Positions 8,094-17,400 of a DNA stretch of 64,000 nucleotides are shown here, one piece after another. Each line of letters begins with the position of its first letter. The first letter of the stretch is position 1. The notes beneath the pieces were generated by a model. The model did no database searches, was not told where the DNA came from, and saw only the letters and a program-made list of their open reading frames with translations. A program made the position numbers and the translations under genes. The stretch is from Dyadobacter psychrotolerans (GTDB lineage: Bacteria > Bacteroidota > Bacteroidia > Cytophagales > Spirosomataceae), in assembly GCF_004349265.1 (NCBI RefSeq), contig NZ_SMFL01000007.1, positions 186,001 to 250,000 of the forward strand. The letters are read 5' to 3'.

Positions 8094-8513
8094 TTGTCAG
8101 CGTTCAACTTGTTTTGTTTGTACGCTTTTATGCCTTCTGTGCTGACATTTTCAGTGAACAGGGTTGGCGAAATTGCAGGAGGACTACTGGCGCTGGCAGG
8201 TCTGATTGTAATACTCATATCGGTATATCAGATCAGAAGTAGCCTGACCCCTTTTCCGTCTCCTGTAAAAAACGGGCAACTTATCACCTCCGGATTATAC
8301 CGGTACATACGCCACCCGATTTATTCAGGGATCATTCTGGCCGCCGCCGGGTATGGACTTCATACCGCTGATACAATTAAAGTAATCATTGCCCTGTTTC
8401 TTTGGCTGCTTTTTTACTTTAAATCAAAATATGAAGAGAGAATGCTGATGGCTTTTTATGATGATTACAGCCGGTACAGCAGCGGTACCTACCGCTTTTT
8501 TCCATTTTTATAA
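8094..8513 (+). CDS. Isoprenylcysteine carboxyl methyltransferase-like membrane protein, probably frameshifted at its 5' end
   Basis: The readable frame begins at a TTG (8094). It encodes several membrane segments and the C-terminal ICMT/PEMT signature (GLYRYIRHPIYSGIILAAAGYG, then YEERMLMAFYDDYSRY). Such proteins methylate small lipophilic or thiol-type substrates; the substrate here is unknown. An ATG at 8069, only 11 bp after the TauE/SafE stop, opens another frame (MRKIKDMVFVSVQLVLF). It would join the conserved frame if one base were absent near 8117-8120. The natural gene is therefore probably 8069-8513 with a one-base insertion, real or from sequencing. Confidence 0.65.
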   Translation: MSAFNLFCLYAFMPSVLTFSVNRVGEIAGGLLALAGLIVILISVYQIRSSLTPFPSPVKNGQLITSGLYRYIRHPIYSGIILAAAGYGLHTADTIKVIIALFLWLLFYFKSKYEERMLMAFYDDYSRYSSGTYRFFPFL

Positions 8514-8538
8514 CCAATTTTAAAAAAACAAAAACAAT

Positions 8539-9096
8539 ATGTTAGAATTGTTAAGACAACCCTGGCCGTGGTATATCTCTGGCTTTGCCATCAGTCTGAT
8601 CATGGCCATGCTTTTATACTTTGGAAAATCCTTTGGGTTTTCTTCTAATCTGAGAACGATCTGTTCCATTTCCGGAGCGGGACAGAAAGTCAAATTTTTT
8701 GATTTTAACTGGCGCAAAGAAATATGGAACCTGTTATTTTTAGTGGGGTCGGTTATCGGGGGCTACATTGTTTCCCAATGGTTAAGCACCCCCGATCCGA
8801 TGCAATTGTCGGCCTCTACGATTAATGATCTGAAAGGGCTGGGGATACACTTTGATGGCGGACTTAATCCCTCCCAGCTCTTTGGCAAGGATTTCGCCAC
8901 ATCTCCAAAAGGATTTTTCATCCTATTGACCGGAGGCGCGCTCGTAGGTTTCGGCTCACGGTATGCCGGGGGCTGTACATCCGGACACGCCATCAGCGGG
9001 CTTTCCAATTTACAGGTTCCTTCCCTTGTTGCTGTGATTGGTTTTTTCATCGGAGGCCTCGTGATGACGTATTTTCTGTTCCCATTAATTTTCTAA
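8539..9096 (+). CDS. YeeE/YedE thiosulfate transporter, first half
   Basis: A 185-residue membrane protein with about four or five transmembrane segments. It has the YeeE/YedE signature with a conserved Cys: YAGGCTSGHAISGLS (Cys146). Members such as TsuA take up thiosulfate through a chain of conserved cysteines. In many Bacteroidota the transporter is split in two adjacent genes, as here, where the second half starts four bases after this stop. The two halves probably assemble into one transporter or a dimer. Confidence 0.88.
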   Translation: MLELLRQPWPWYISGFAISLIMAMLLYFGKSFGFSSNLRTICSISGAGQKVKFFDFNWRKEIWNLLFLVGSVIGGYIVSQWLSTPDPMQLSASTINDLKGLGIHFDGGLNPSQLFGKDFATSPKGFFILLTGGALVGFGSRYAGGCTSGHAISGLSNLQVPSLVAVIGFFIGGLVMTYFLFPLIF

Positions 9097-9100
9097 GATT

Positions 9101-9514
9101 ATGAAAGGTTTAAAATTTATTTTGACTGGTATTCTATTCGGGGTGATCATGGCCAAATCTGAGGCTGTTTCCTGGTACCGTATTCAGGAAATGTTCAGGT
9201 TCCAATCCTTTCAGATGTATGGGATCATTGGAACGGCAGTCGTACTAGGGGCCATTTTTGTATTTCTGATCAAAAAATTCAACATCAAAGATTTCAGTGG
9301 GGAACCGATAGAATTTAAGGATAAAGACAAAAACTGGTCGCGTTATTTGATTGGCGGATCGATATTCGGATTGGGCTGGGCGTTGACAGGGGCATGCCCG
9401 GGACCGATGTTTGTCAATCTGGGTTACGGTTATTGGCCGATGCTCATTGTTATTGCAGGAGCCCTTGGCGGAACTTATGCCTATGGAATTGTTAAAACAT
9501 GGCTTCCACACTAA
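9101..9514 (+). CDS. YeeE/YedE (DUF6691) thiosulfate transporter, second half
   Basis: A 137-residue membrane protein with four predicted segments. The signature GLGWALTGACPGPMFVNLG carries Cys99, the counterpart of the GCTSGH motif in the preceding gene. It starts four bases after its partner, so the two are translated together. Together with the TauE/SafE and ICMT-like genes it forms one plus-strand run. The 130 bp after it hold the next Crp/Fnr-like palindrome rather than a clear terminator. Confidence 0.86.
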   Translation: MKGLKFILTGILFGVIMAKSEAVSWYRIQEMFRFQSFQMYGIIGTAVVLGAIFVFLIKKFNIKDFSGEPIEFKDKDKNWSRYLIGGSIFGLGWALTGACPGPMFVNLGYGYWPMLIVIAGALGGTYAYGIVKTWLPH

Positions 9515-9575
9515 AAACAGCATAGTGAGATCTGGTTTTTATCGTATTATACTTAAAAAAATTTATATTGGCTTA

Positions 9576-9590
9576 TGTGACATAAGTCAC
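9576..9590. promoter_or_regulatory. Crp/Fnr-like palindrome before the DUF2892-SQR unit
   Basis: TGTGACATAAGTCAC, one base different from the sites at 4171 and 7200. It ends 54 bp before the ATG at 9644. Confidence 0.62.
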
Positions 9591-9643
9591 TGTTGAGCGA
9601 TCAGACCGTTGGTAGATTTGGAGTATAAACTAATCCAACGACA

Positions 9644-9850
9644 ATGAAAACGAACATGGGAGTATTTGACCGGGTTTTCCGCATACTGATTGCAGTCGCT
9701 ATTTTGATTCTTTATTTCACCCATATCATTTCTGGTACCGTAGCGGTGGTTCTGCTGGTTGTGACCGGCATTTTTATCCTCACGAGCTTTATTGGTTTTT
9801 GCCCGTTATATAGAACATTCGGTCTTCACACCAACAAATCAAACGATTAA
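9644..9850 (+). CDS. DUF2892 (YgaP-like) small membrane protein
   Basis: A 68-residue protein with two membrane segments (VFRILIAVAILILYF and VAVVLLVVTGIFILTSFI), then GFCPLYRTFGLHTNK. It is a close relative of the protein at 2297-2500. It directly precedes the sulfide:quinone oxidoreductase, whose ATG lies two bases after this stop, so the two are translationally linked. The conserved CPLY Cys next to the membrane is a candidate for sulfane sulfur binding (inference). Confidence 0.85.
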   Translation: MKTNMGVFDRVFRILIAVAILILYFTHIISGTVAVVLLVVTGIFILTSFIGFCPLYRTFGLHTNKSND

Positions 9851-9851
9851 T

Positions 9852-11063
9852 ATGATGAAAAATCACTTTCAGATTTTGGTTGTTGGTGGTGGCAACGGGG
9901 GGATTTCAGTTGCAGCCCGGTTATTGAACCATGACAGTAAGCTCGATATCGGTATCATTGAACCGTCCGATAAACATTATTACCAGCCTGCGTGGACGCT
10001 TGTGGGTGGAGGCGCTTATGATATAAAAAAGACGGTCAGGGATCAGGCAGATTGCATTCCCGAAAAGGCGCATTGGATCAAAGACCGGGTTGTGACTTTT
10101 GAGCCGGACCAAAATGCACTTACCTGTGCGGACAGTGGTAGAATTACCTACGATTATCTGGTGGTAGCACCTGGTATTCAGCTGGACTGGGGCAAAATCA
10201 AGGGGCTCAGGGAGAATCTGGGTCAGTTTGGTGTATGCAGCAATTATACTTTTGCGTCTGCGCCCTATACCTGGCAGACATTACGCAGTATAAAGCGCCC
10301 GGTTAAGGCCATATTTACGGCACCCAATACACCGGTAAAATGCGGCGGAGCTCCGCAAAAAATTATGTACCTGGCTGCGGATTACCTTAAAAAACAGGGT
10401 CTTCTATCAAAGTCTGAGGTGCACTTTTATAGTGGCGGTGGCGTAATATTCGGTGTGAAAAAATACGCTGATGTGCTAAATCAGGTGGTGGCAAATTACG
10501 GAATACACACGCATTTTAATCACAACCTGACTGAAATAGACGGCCGCAACCAGATGGCTTTTTTTGAAACCAGGGATCAGGACGGAGAAATCCGGCAGGT
10601 GGTCCAGAAATTTGATATGCTCCATGTAACGCCGCCGCAATCAGCACCTGATTTCATAAAAAACAGTCCTTTGGCAGTTATTGGTAACCCTCTTGGCTGG
10701 GTTGACCTGGATAAGGATACTTTGCAGCACAATCGTTTCAGGAACGTTTTTGGTCTGGGGGATGCAGGCAGTACACCTAATTCCAAAACCGGCGCAGCCA
10801 TTCGTAAGCAGGCACCCGTTCTGGTCAAAAACCTGCTTGCGCTGATGCAGGGACAAGCGTTGGGGCAGGTTTATACGGGGTATGGTTCTTGTCCGCTTGT
10901 TACCGGTTACGGAAAGCTGGTTCTGGCCGAATTCGACTATAATAACAATCCCATGGAAACCTTCCCTTTTAATCAGGCTAAGGAAAGACATAGTATGTGG
11001 CTTCTGAAGACCAAAGTGCTTCCATGGCTTTACTGGAATAAAATTTTAAAAGGAACAGCTTAA
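9852..11063 (+). CDS. sqr: Sulfide:quinone oxidoreductase, type II (SQOR-like)
   Basis: A 403-residue flavoprotein that oxidises sulfide at the membrane, passes electrons to quinone and forms a persulfide on an acceptor. The FAD-binding motif VVGGGNGG is at residues 10-17. The two redox cysteines characteristic of the human SQOR type are visible: Cys164 in VKCGGAPQKIMYL and Cys347 in YGSCPLVTGYGKLVLAEFDY. A longer frame opens at 9792 inside the DUF2892 gene. I chose the double ATG at 9852 because the Rossmann motif then begins near residue 8, as in the family. The MBL-rhodanese gene follows after 19 bp and could take the persulfide product. Confidence 0.93.
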   Translation: MMKNHFQILVVGGGNGGISVAARLLNHDSKLDIGIIEPSDKHYYQPAWTLVGGGAYDIKKTVRDQADCIPEKAHWIKDRVVTFEPDQNALTCADSGRITYDYLVVAPGIQLDWGKIKGLRENLGQFGVCSNYTFASAPYTWQTLRSIKRPVKAIFTAPNTPVKCGGAPQKIMYLAADYLKKQGLLSKSEVHFYSGGGVIFGVKKYADVLNQVVANYGIHTHFNHNLTEIDGRNQMAFFETRDQDGEIRQVVQKFDMLHVTPPQSAPDFIKNSPLAVIGNPLGWVDLDKDTLQHNRFRNVFGLGDAGSTPNSKTGAAIRKQAPVLVKNLLALMQGQALGQVYTGYGSCPLVTGYGKLVLAEFDYNNNPMETFPFNQAKERHSMWLLKTKVLPWLYWNKILKGTA

Positions 11064-11082
11064 TTGCAAAAAAGAGTATTTT

Positions 11083-12441
11083 ATGAAGATCCAACAGTTT
11101 GAAGATAAATTTCTGGCGCATTACAGTTATGCCATTCTGAGCGAGTGTGAATCAAAAGTGGTATTGATCGATCCGGGGCGTAACCCGGAGCCGTATTATG
11201 ATTTTGCAAAAGAGCATTATGCGGAGATTATCGCCGTTATTGAAACGCATTCCCATGCTGATTTTGTGAGCAGTCATCTGGAGATTGCTCAGACGACCGG
11301 TGCTGCCATTTATGCGAGTAAAAAAATCGAGGCTAAATATAAACTAACACCTTTTGACGAGGGGGATGTACTTGCGTTTGGGAAAATTATACTGAAAGCG
11401 ATCAATACGCCGGGCCATTCGGATGATAGTATATCGGTTCTTTTAGAGCATGATGGTAAACCCAAATATTTGTTCAGCGGGGACACCCTGTTCATTGGAG
11501 ATTGTGGCCGACCGGATCTGAGAGAGTCTGGCGGAAATATGGACGCGCAAAGAGAAAAGCTGGCGGCCAAAATGTATTATTCTCTCCGGGATAAACTGAT
11601 GCTTTTGCCTGACGATGTGATCCTGTATCCGGCGCATGGAGCGGGCACTTTATGCGGAAAGGCTTTAAGTGATGCCGCCAGCAGCACGATGGGGGAGCAA
11701 AAGGCAGAAAACTGGTCACTTCAACCCATGAGCGAAGAGGCTTTTGTAAAGGAACTGACATCTGACCAGCCTTTTATCCCAGCCTATTTTCCTTTTGATG
11801 TTGAATTGAATAAAAAAGGGGCGTCCGGATTTGTTGATAGTACCGCTCAGGTAAAGGTTTCGGATTTAAAAACTGATCAGCTGGAAACTGGTATTTGGAT
11901 TGTAGACAGCCGCAACCAGCAGGATTTTAAAAAGGGCCATCTGTCCGGATCGATCAATATCATGGATGCAGCCAAGTTTGAGACCTGGCTGGGAAGTGTG
12001 ATTGGTCCCTCGGAGGAGTTTTACCTTGCTGCCCGGGATACAGAAACTCTGGAGAGGCTTATAGGGCGCTCAGCATCCATCGGATATGAAACCAGGATCA
12101 GGGAAGCTTTTGTATTAAAAAGTGGCGAACAGACCATGCAGCCTTTGGATCTGGAAGATTTTAAAGAAAACCAGGACCTGTATACGATTGTTGATATACG
12201 GAACGCGTCGGAAGTATCGGCGAATAAAATTTTCAGCAGTAGTATCCAGGTTCCGCTGGCTGATTTAAGAAGCAGGATTGACGAAATTCCTCTTGATAAA
12301 CCCATCGCTGTGCACTGTGCAGGCGGATACCGGAGTGCGATAGGCAGTTCATTAATCGCTTCTTTAGTCGGAGCGCATATCCCCGTATTTGACATCGGTG
12401 AGCACATTAACGAATTTGATCAGCAGCCGGCAGCTCATTAA
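11083..12441 (+). CDS. MBL-fold/rhodanese fusion, persulfide dioxygenase-like (second copy)
   Basis: A 452-residue relative of the protein at 2536-3957. The metal site has THSHAD (His56, His58, Asp60), His65, NTPGHS, SGDTLFIGDCGRPD and YPAHGAGT. The first rhodanese domain again lacks its catalytic Cys (FYLAARDTE). The second keeps HCAGGYRS with Cys412. It is the third gene of a DUF2892-SQR-MBL unit, so its likely job is to oxidise or transfer the persulfide made by the quinone reductase. A hairpin region follows at 12450-12536. Confidence 0.9.
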   Translation: MKIQQFEDKFLAHYSYAILSECESKVVLIDPGRNPEPYYDFAKEHYAEIIAVIETHSHADFVSSHLEIAQTTGAAIYASKKIEAKYKLTPFDEGDVLAFGKIILKAINTPGHSDDSISVLLEHDGKPKYLFSGDTLFIGDCGRPDLRESGGNMDAQREKLAAKMYYSLRDKLMLLPDDVILYPAHGAGTLCGKALSDAASSTMGEQKAENWSLQPMSEEAFVKELTSDQPFIPAYFPFDVELNKKGASGFVDSTAQVKVSDLKTDQLETGIWIVDSRNQQDFKKGHLSGSINIMDAAKFETWLGSVIGPSEEFYLAARDTETLERLIGRSASIGYETRIREAFVLKSGEQTMQPLDLEDFKENQDLYTIVDIRNASEVSANKIFSSSIQVPLADLRSRIDEIPLDKPIAVHCAGGYRSAIGSSLIASLVGAHIPVFDIGEHINEFDQQPAAH

Positions 12442-12495
12442 CGGTAATATTTTTCAGGAATTTTTTCTGAAAAAAACTATTTTGATTCACTAAAA

Positions 12496-12536
12496 CCCGA
12501 TCGTTTGCGTTAATAAGATTAAAGCAAACGGTCGGG
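12496..12536. terminator. Long hairpin after the SQR unit
   Basis: CCCGATCGTTTGC (12496-12508) pairs with GCAAACGGTCGGG (12524-12536) with one mismatch across a 15-nt loop. A second AT-rich stem (TTTTTCAG with CTGAAAAA, 12450-12474) precedes it. There is little T-tract on the plus strand and a short one on the minus strand, so termination may be partial. Confidence 0.55.
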
Positions 12537-12581
12537 CGGTGTAATCAGATACTTTTTCGTCTTGCATTATTAATCTTTTCA

Positions 12582-13019
12582 GTGAAACAATACGACAAAA
12601 AATATGAGATAAAGGGATGCAAGCCTGTCAGGGCGGTTATCTTTCTGTTTTTTGCTTTGTTTTTGTTGTCTAACTGTCAGGTTAAGAAAACGCTGAGTAC
12701 TGCGCTTTTAAATCATTCGGGCGCAGGGCACACATCGGAAAGAATTGATAAGGGGTTGCCGGTTTCAGTAAAACTTTTAGAAAACGAGCCGTGTGCTTGT
12801 CAAAAAGGCTCAGCGTATTCCGATCCGGATCTACATATGGTATCAGCGACTGTCACGCTGCCATCCGCTTCACTTTTTTTACTTTCCTATTTACCATTTC
12901 TGCTGATTTTTGACGGATTTTCAGGTGACTCCCATGTCCCTTTGACAAATCTGTTTAAAGTTTTACCTGCCGCAAGCGGCAGTCCTATCTACATCAAAAA
13001 CAGATACCTTCTGATTTGA
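12582..13019 (+). CDS. Uncharacterised small protein before the efflux operon
   Basis: A 145-residue protein from a GTG start. A hydrophobic stretch lies at residues 19-30 (VIFLFFALFLLSNC), which could be a signal or lipoprotein anchor. A second apolar region follows near residue 95-110 (ASLFLLSYLPFLLIFDGF). A CACQ motif lies between them. I recognise no family. Short proteins of this kind with Cys/His clusters often precede Bacteroidota metal or drug efflux operons, and the TolC-like gene follows after 86 bp. Coding status is likely but not certain. Confidence 0.5.
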   Translation: MKQYDKKYEIKGCKPVRAVIFLFFALFLLSNCQVKKTLSTALLNHSGAGHTSERIDKGLPVSVKLLENEPCACQKGSAYSDPDLHMVSATVTLPSASLFLLSYLPFLLIFDGFSGDSHVPLTNLFKVLPAASGSPIYIKNRYLLI

Positions 13020-13105
13020 GCCTTTTTGTTTTTTCTGATTTTAATACGCATGTCCGGGTTGTCTAAGCCCGTGCCTGTTGTCGTTACATTTTAAACAGAT
13101 TAAAT

Positions 13106-14488
13106 ATGATAAGGCATAAGCTTTGTCTGTCAGGCCTTTTACTGGTGCTTGTCAGTTCTTCTTTGCATGCACAAACCGGTCTGAGACTCTCCGAAATCTG
13201 GGACATGACTCTTTCGGACTACCCTGGGATCGATTTGAAAGAGGCGCAGTTGGAAGAGTCCCGGGTTGTAAAGCAGCTTACCAGAAATAATAATTTTTTG
13301 CCCTCCGTGCAATTGCAGCTCCAGAATTCTATGGGAAGCTACCAGAGCAGCAGCGGCTCCTTTTTTCCATTGCCGGGCGTGATCAACACCAATGGCAGGG
13401 CTTCCACGCTGCCCGGACAACCTGAGGCAGCTTTCAATACCTTCGGTTCGGTAGTGGCCGACTGGAAGTTTTTTGAATTCGGCAGAAAAACTTTGGCCAC
13501 GAAGGCCGCGGATCAGGGGGGTGAGCGTGCAACAAGCGATCTGAATGCGCAGCAGCTGAAACTCAGAGCCCGGTCTACACAGCTGTATCTGAATATACTA
13601 AACAGTAAAGTTAATTTGATCTGGGCCTTGGAAAACGCAGCACGGACAAAGCAGATTTTTGAATTGTCAGCAAGTTTATCAGCAGCCGGCTTAAAACCGG
13701 GGGCGGATAGTTCTCTGGCGCTTTCATCGTATCAGCAGACACTTTCTGCTCAGGAGCAGTGGACGGCAAAGCTTGGATCGGATCTAACGGAGCTGACAGC
13801 GCTTGCGCAGAAAGCCGATACTGCGCAGGGGCTGGCTTATGGACCCTACTTAAATGCTGCGACTTTCAGAGATGACCAGGTTCAAATTAGCGCGAATCAT
13901 CCGTATTTGCAGGTGCTGGAAAGTACTGTCGAATATGGCCAGACCCAGGCAGCACTAGCGGGTCGCCAGGCATTTCCAACGGTTTCAGCAATTGGAGGGC
14001 TTGCCCTTAGAGGCAGTGGCATTGGGCCAGACGGGCTAGTCGACAACCGCCTGGCGGCAGGCTATAACAACGGGTCTGCGAATTATCTGGTGGGTCTTGC
14101 CGTAACTTTTAATATTACTGGCGCCTTTAACAGCAGTCTTGAAAGGGAACGTATAGCGCAGAAAGTCAGGGCTGATCAGGCAAGTTATGACATGCAGAAA
14201 CTGGATCTGGAAACAAATCTGAGCTCGGTAACCAAACGTATCGCAGGGCAAAAGAAGCAGATTGTCAACGTTACGGCAGCGGTCAAAAATGCCCGGCTTG
14301 CTTACGATCTGTATATGTCAAGATACGAAAGCGGACTGATCAGCCTGACAGAACTGTTACAGATTCAGTCGATTTTACAACAGGCTGAAAAAACCAATAT
14401 CGATGCCCATCAGCAGTTATGGGAACAGATCCTGATAGAATCAGAGGCAACCGGAGATTTTTCCTATCTGCAAAACCAATTTAATTAG
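13106..14488 (+). CDS. TolC-family outer membrane efflux protein
   Basis: A 460-residue protein with a signal peptide (LCLSGLLLVLVSSSLHAQ). The rest is helical and matches the two repeats of outer membrane efflux proteins (LSEIWDMTLSDYPGIDLKEAQLEESR, then repeated long coiled regions and a C-terminal YMSRYESGLISLTELLQIQ). It would form the outer channel of the tripartite pump coded by the next two genes. The RND gene begins five bases after its stop. The order outer channel, pump, adaptor is the reverse of the common one. Confidence 0.9.
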   Translation: MIRHKLCLSGLLLVLVSSSLHAQTGLRLSEIWDMTLSDYPGIDLKEAQLEESRVVKQLTRNNNFLPSVQLQLQNSMGSYQSSSGSFFPLPGVINTNGRASTLPGQPEAAFNTFGSVVADWKFFEFGRKTLATKAADQGGERATSDLNAQQLKLRARSTQLYLNILNSKVNLIWALENAARTKQIFELSASLSAAGLKPGADSSLALSSYQQTLSAQEQWTAKLGSDLTELTALAQKADTAQGLAYGPYLNAATFRDDQVQISANHPYLQVLESTVEYGQTQAALAGRQAFPTVSAIGGLALRGSGIGPDGLVDNRLAAGYNNGSANYLVGLAVTFNITGAFNSSLERERIAQKVRADQASYDMQKLDLETNLSSVTKRIAGQKKQIVNVTAAVKNARLAYDLYMSRYESGLISLTELLQIQSILQQAEKTNIDAHQQLWEQILIESEATGDFSYLQNQFN

Positions 14489-14493
14489 ATACT

Positions 14494-17400
14494 ATGAACC
14501 TTATAAGGCTTGCTTTGCGAAGACCTTTATCAATAATGGTAGCTGTTATTGGTATTGCCTATTTTTCCTTCACTGCGATAAGAAAGATCAACGTGGATAT
14601 TTTCCCGAGCGTGCAACTTCCGGTGATATACATTGCTATGCCCTATGGAGGGCTGTCACCAGCCTACATGGATGGCTTTATGGCTAACGAGTTTCAGAAA
14701 GTCCTGATTTTTGTCAGCGGTGTAAAAGATATTGACTTTAAAAGTATTCAGGGTTTTACGCTCATGAAGCTCACTTTTTATCCGGGCACGGATATGGCCC
14801 AGGCCTCCGGTGAGGTTTCCACGCAGGTATCCAGGGCGATGGGGTTTCTGCCGCCGGGCGCGGTCCCTCCCCAGGTGGTGCGTTTTGATGGCAGCTCAAT
14901 CCCGATCGGACAGCTGGTTTTTGAAAGTCCGCAAAGATCGATCACGGAACTTCAAACGATGGCTCTGACCAAGATCAGGCCTATGTTTGTTTCCATTCCG
15001 GGCGTAACTGCCCCCGCGCCATTCGGAGGAAATATCAGAACGATGGTCGTCAAGGTCAATGCGGATCTTATGCAGTCTTATGGTCTTTCTGCCGAAGAGG
15101 TGACAACAGCTATTGCAAAGAATAATTTTCCGGCGCCGGCAGGAAATATCCGGATTGGGAAACAGAATCTGATGAGCCCGCTCAACTCGATTGCCAACGA
15201 TCCGCAGGAATTTTTAGATATTCCAATCCGTAAGGGCTCAGGCACCAACGTGTATGTCAAAGATATTGCCAGCGTAGAAGATGCAGCCGACATCACGACG
15301 GGTTATGCCATTATCAATGAAAAGCGTTCAGTGTATTTGCCTGTGATCAAAAAAGCAGATGCGTCTACGCTGAAAGTGGTGGAAAACCTGAAAGCGGCCA
15401 TACCCATGCTCAAAGCGGCATTGCCGGAAGATGTAGACATTCGTTACGTTTTTGACCAGTCGGGTTATATCGAGCGTTCGCTTGAAAATCTGATCCATGA
15501 AGGCATACTCGGGGCGCTGCTGACCGGACTGATGGTATTTCTTTTTCTGGGTGATTCCCGCGGCTCGCTGATCGTTGTGATGACCATACCGATTGCAATC
15601 CTTTCGGCTGTGATCATGCTTTACATGCTCGGGCAGACCATTAATGTGATGACACTGAGCGGACTTGCGCTGGCTATCGGAATACTGGTAGATGAAGCTA
15701 CGGTAACCATTGAAAATATTCACCAGCATTTTGAAATGCACAAACCTAAGAAAAGGGCAATTCTTGATGCACTGCTGGAAATATCGGTTCCAAAGCTTCT
15801 GATCCTTTTATGTATCCTGGCGGTTCTGATCCCTTCTTTTATGATGAGCGGCATTCCAAAGGATATGTTCATGCCGCTGTCGCTTGCAGTGGCTTTTGCA
15901 ATGATTGCATCCTTTGTGGCTTCTCAAACCTTTGTGCCGATCATGGCAAACTGGCTAATGAAACCGGAAAATTTAAAAAGCCATAAAAAGGTAAGAGGAG
16001 CCAAGCGGGCACGGTTTGACTCTTTTAAGACCCACTATTTATCGCTGACCCGGCGCTTGCAAAAAAGACCAACAGCGGTTATTATGGTTTATGCAATTCT
16101 GGTTAGCATTATGGTGACAGGATCTTTTTTGACTGTCGGTACTGATATTTTGCCAGCCAGTAATAGCGGCGATATCCAGCTGCGGATTGTGGCTCCCGAA
16201 GGCAGCAGGCTTGAAAATACGGAAACTTACCTGAAAAAAGTAACCAGCACCATTAAGAATGAGCTTCCCGAAAATGCCATTAAAATCAGTTCTGCCTTCG
16301 TAGGACTTCAACCTTCAGCCACAGCCATTAATCCGATCTTCCTGTTTACAAGCGGGTCGCATGAGGCCGTTTTACAGCTTTCCATCGATCAAAATATTTT
16401 TAAAGAGCCCATTGCCGGCTTGAAGGAAAAAATCAGAAATCAGGTAAAAAAACAGTTGCCCGAGCTAAAAATTAATTTTGAGCCCATGGAACTGGTCGAA
16501 AAGATCATGAGCCAGGGGGCGATGACACCGATACAGATCAAAGTGGCGGCTGGGCAGTTGAAAGTAGCAAATCAGTATGCGATGAAACTGAAACGTGAGA
16601 TGGATGGCATTCCTTTTTTGCGGGATGTGCGCATTGCTGAACCGGTCAACTATCCGAGTGTAAAAATCAACGTGAACAGACAGCTTGCAGCGCAGTTTGG
16701 TCTTACCATGGAAGATGTATCCCGGGCGCTGGCGGTTGCTACATCATCAACCCGCTTTACAAATAAAAACCTTTGGGTCGATCCCAAATCCGGTCTTGTT
16801 TTCCAGGTCCAGGTGCAGATTCCCGAATCGGATATGGACTCGTTGGACAAACTTCGGTCATTACCTCTTAAAGCAGGTGAGCCGCGTCCGGTGCTGGAAG
16901 ATGTCGCCAGTCTGGAAATGGTAAAGCAAGCAGGGCAGGTGAACCGTCAGGGAGCCAACCGGTATGTGACGATCCTGGCCAATACAGATCACAAAGATCT
17001 GGGGGGAGCTTCCGTAGCGGTCAGAAAAGTGCTGGCGGACGCTGGCGATGCACCCCGTGGCGTGATCGTTTCTACCGAAGGGCTTATGCAGCTGCTGGAT
17101 GAGACGATGTCAGGACTTCAAACGGGTCTGGTGGTCTCGGTCGTTGTTATTTTCCTGATGCTTACGGCCTATTATCAGTCCTTTAAAATCTCCGCGCTGA
17201 TCCTTGCGGTGGTGCCGGCGGTGATTGGCGGAAGTATTCTGATGCTTCTTTTATTTGGTAGCACCCTCAATCTGCAATCTTACATGGGCATTATTATGTC
17301 GGTGGGTGTGTCGGTTTCCAATGCGGTCCTTTTGATCAACCAGGCCGAATATAACAGATTGACCCTGGGTATGCAGGCCCGGCAGGCAGGACTTGCTGCA

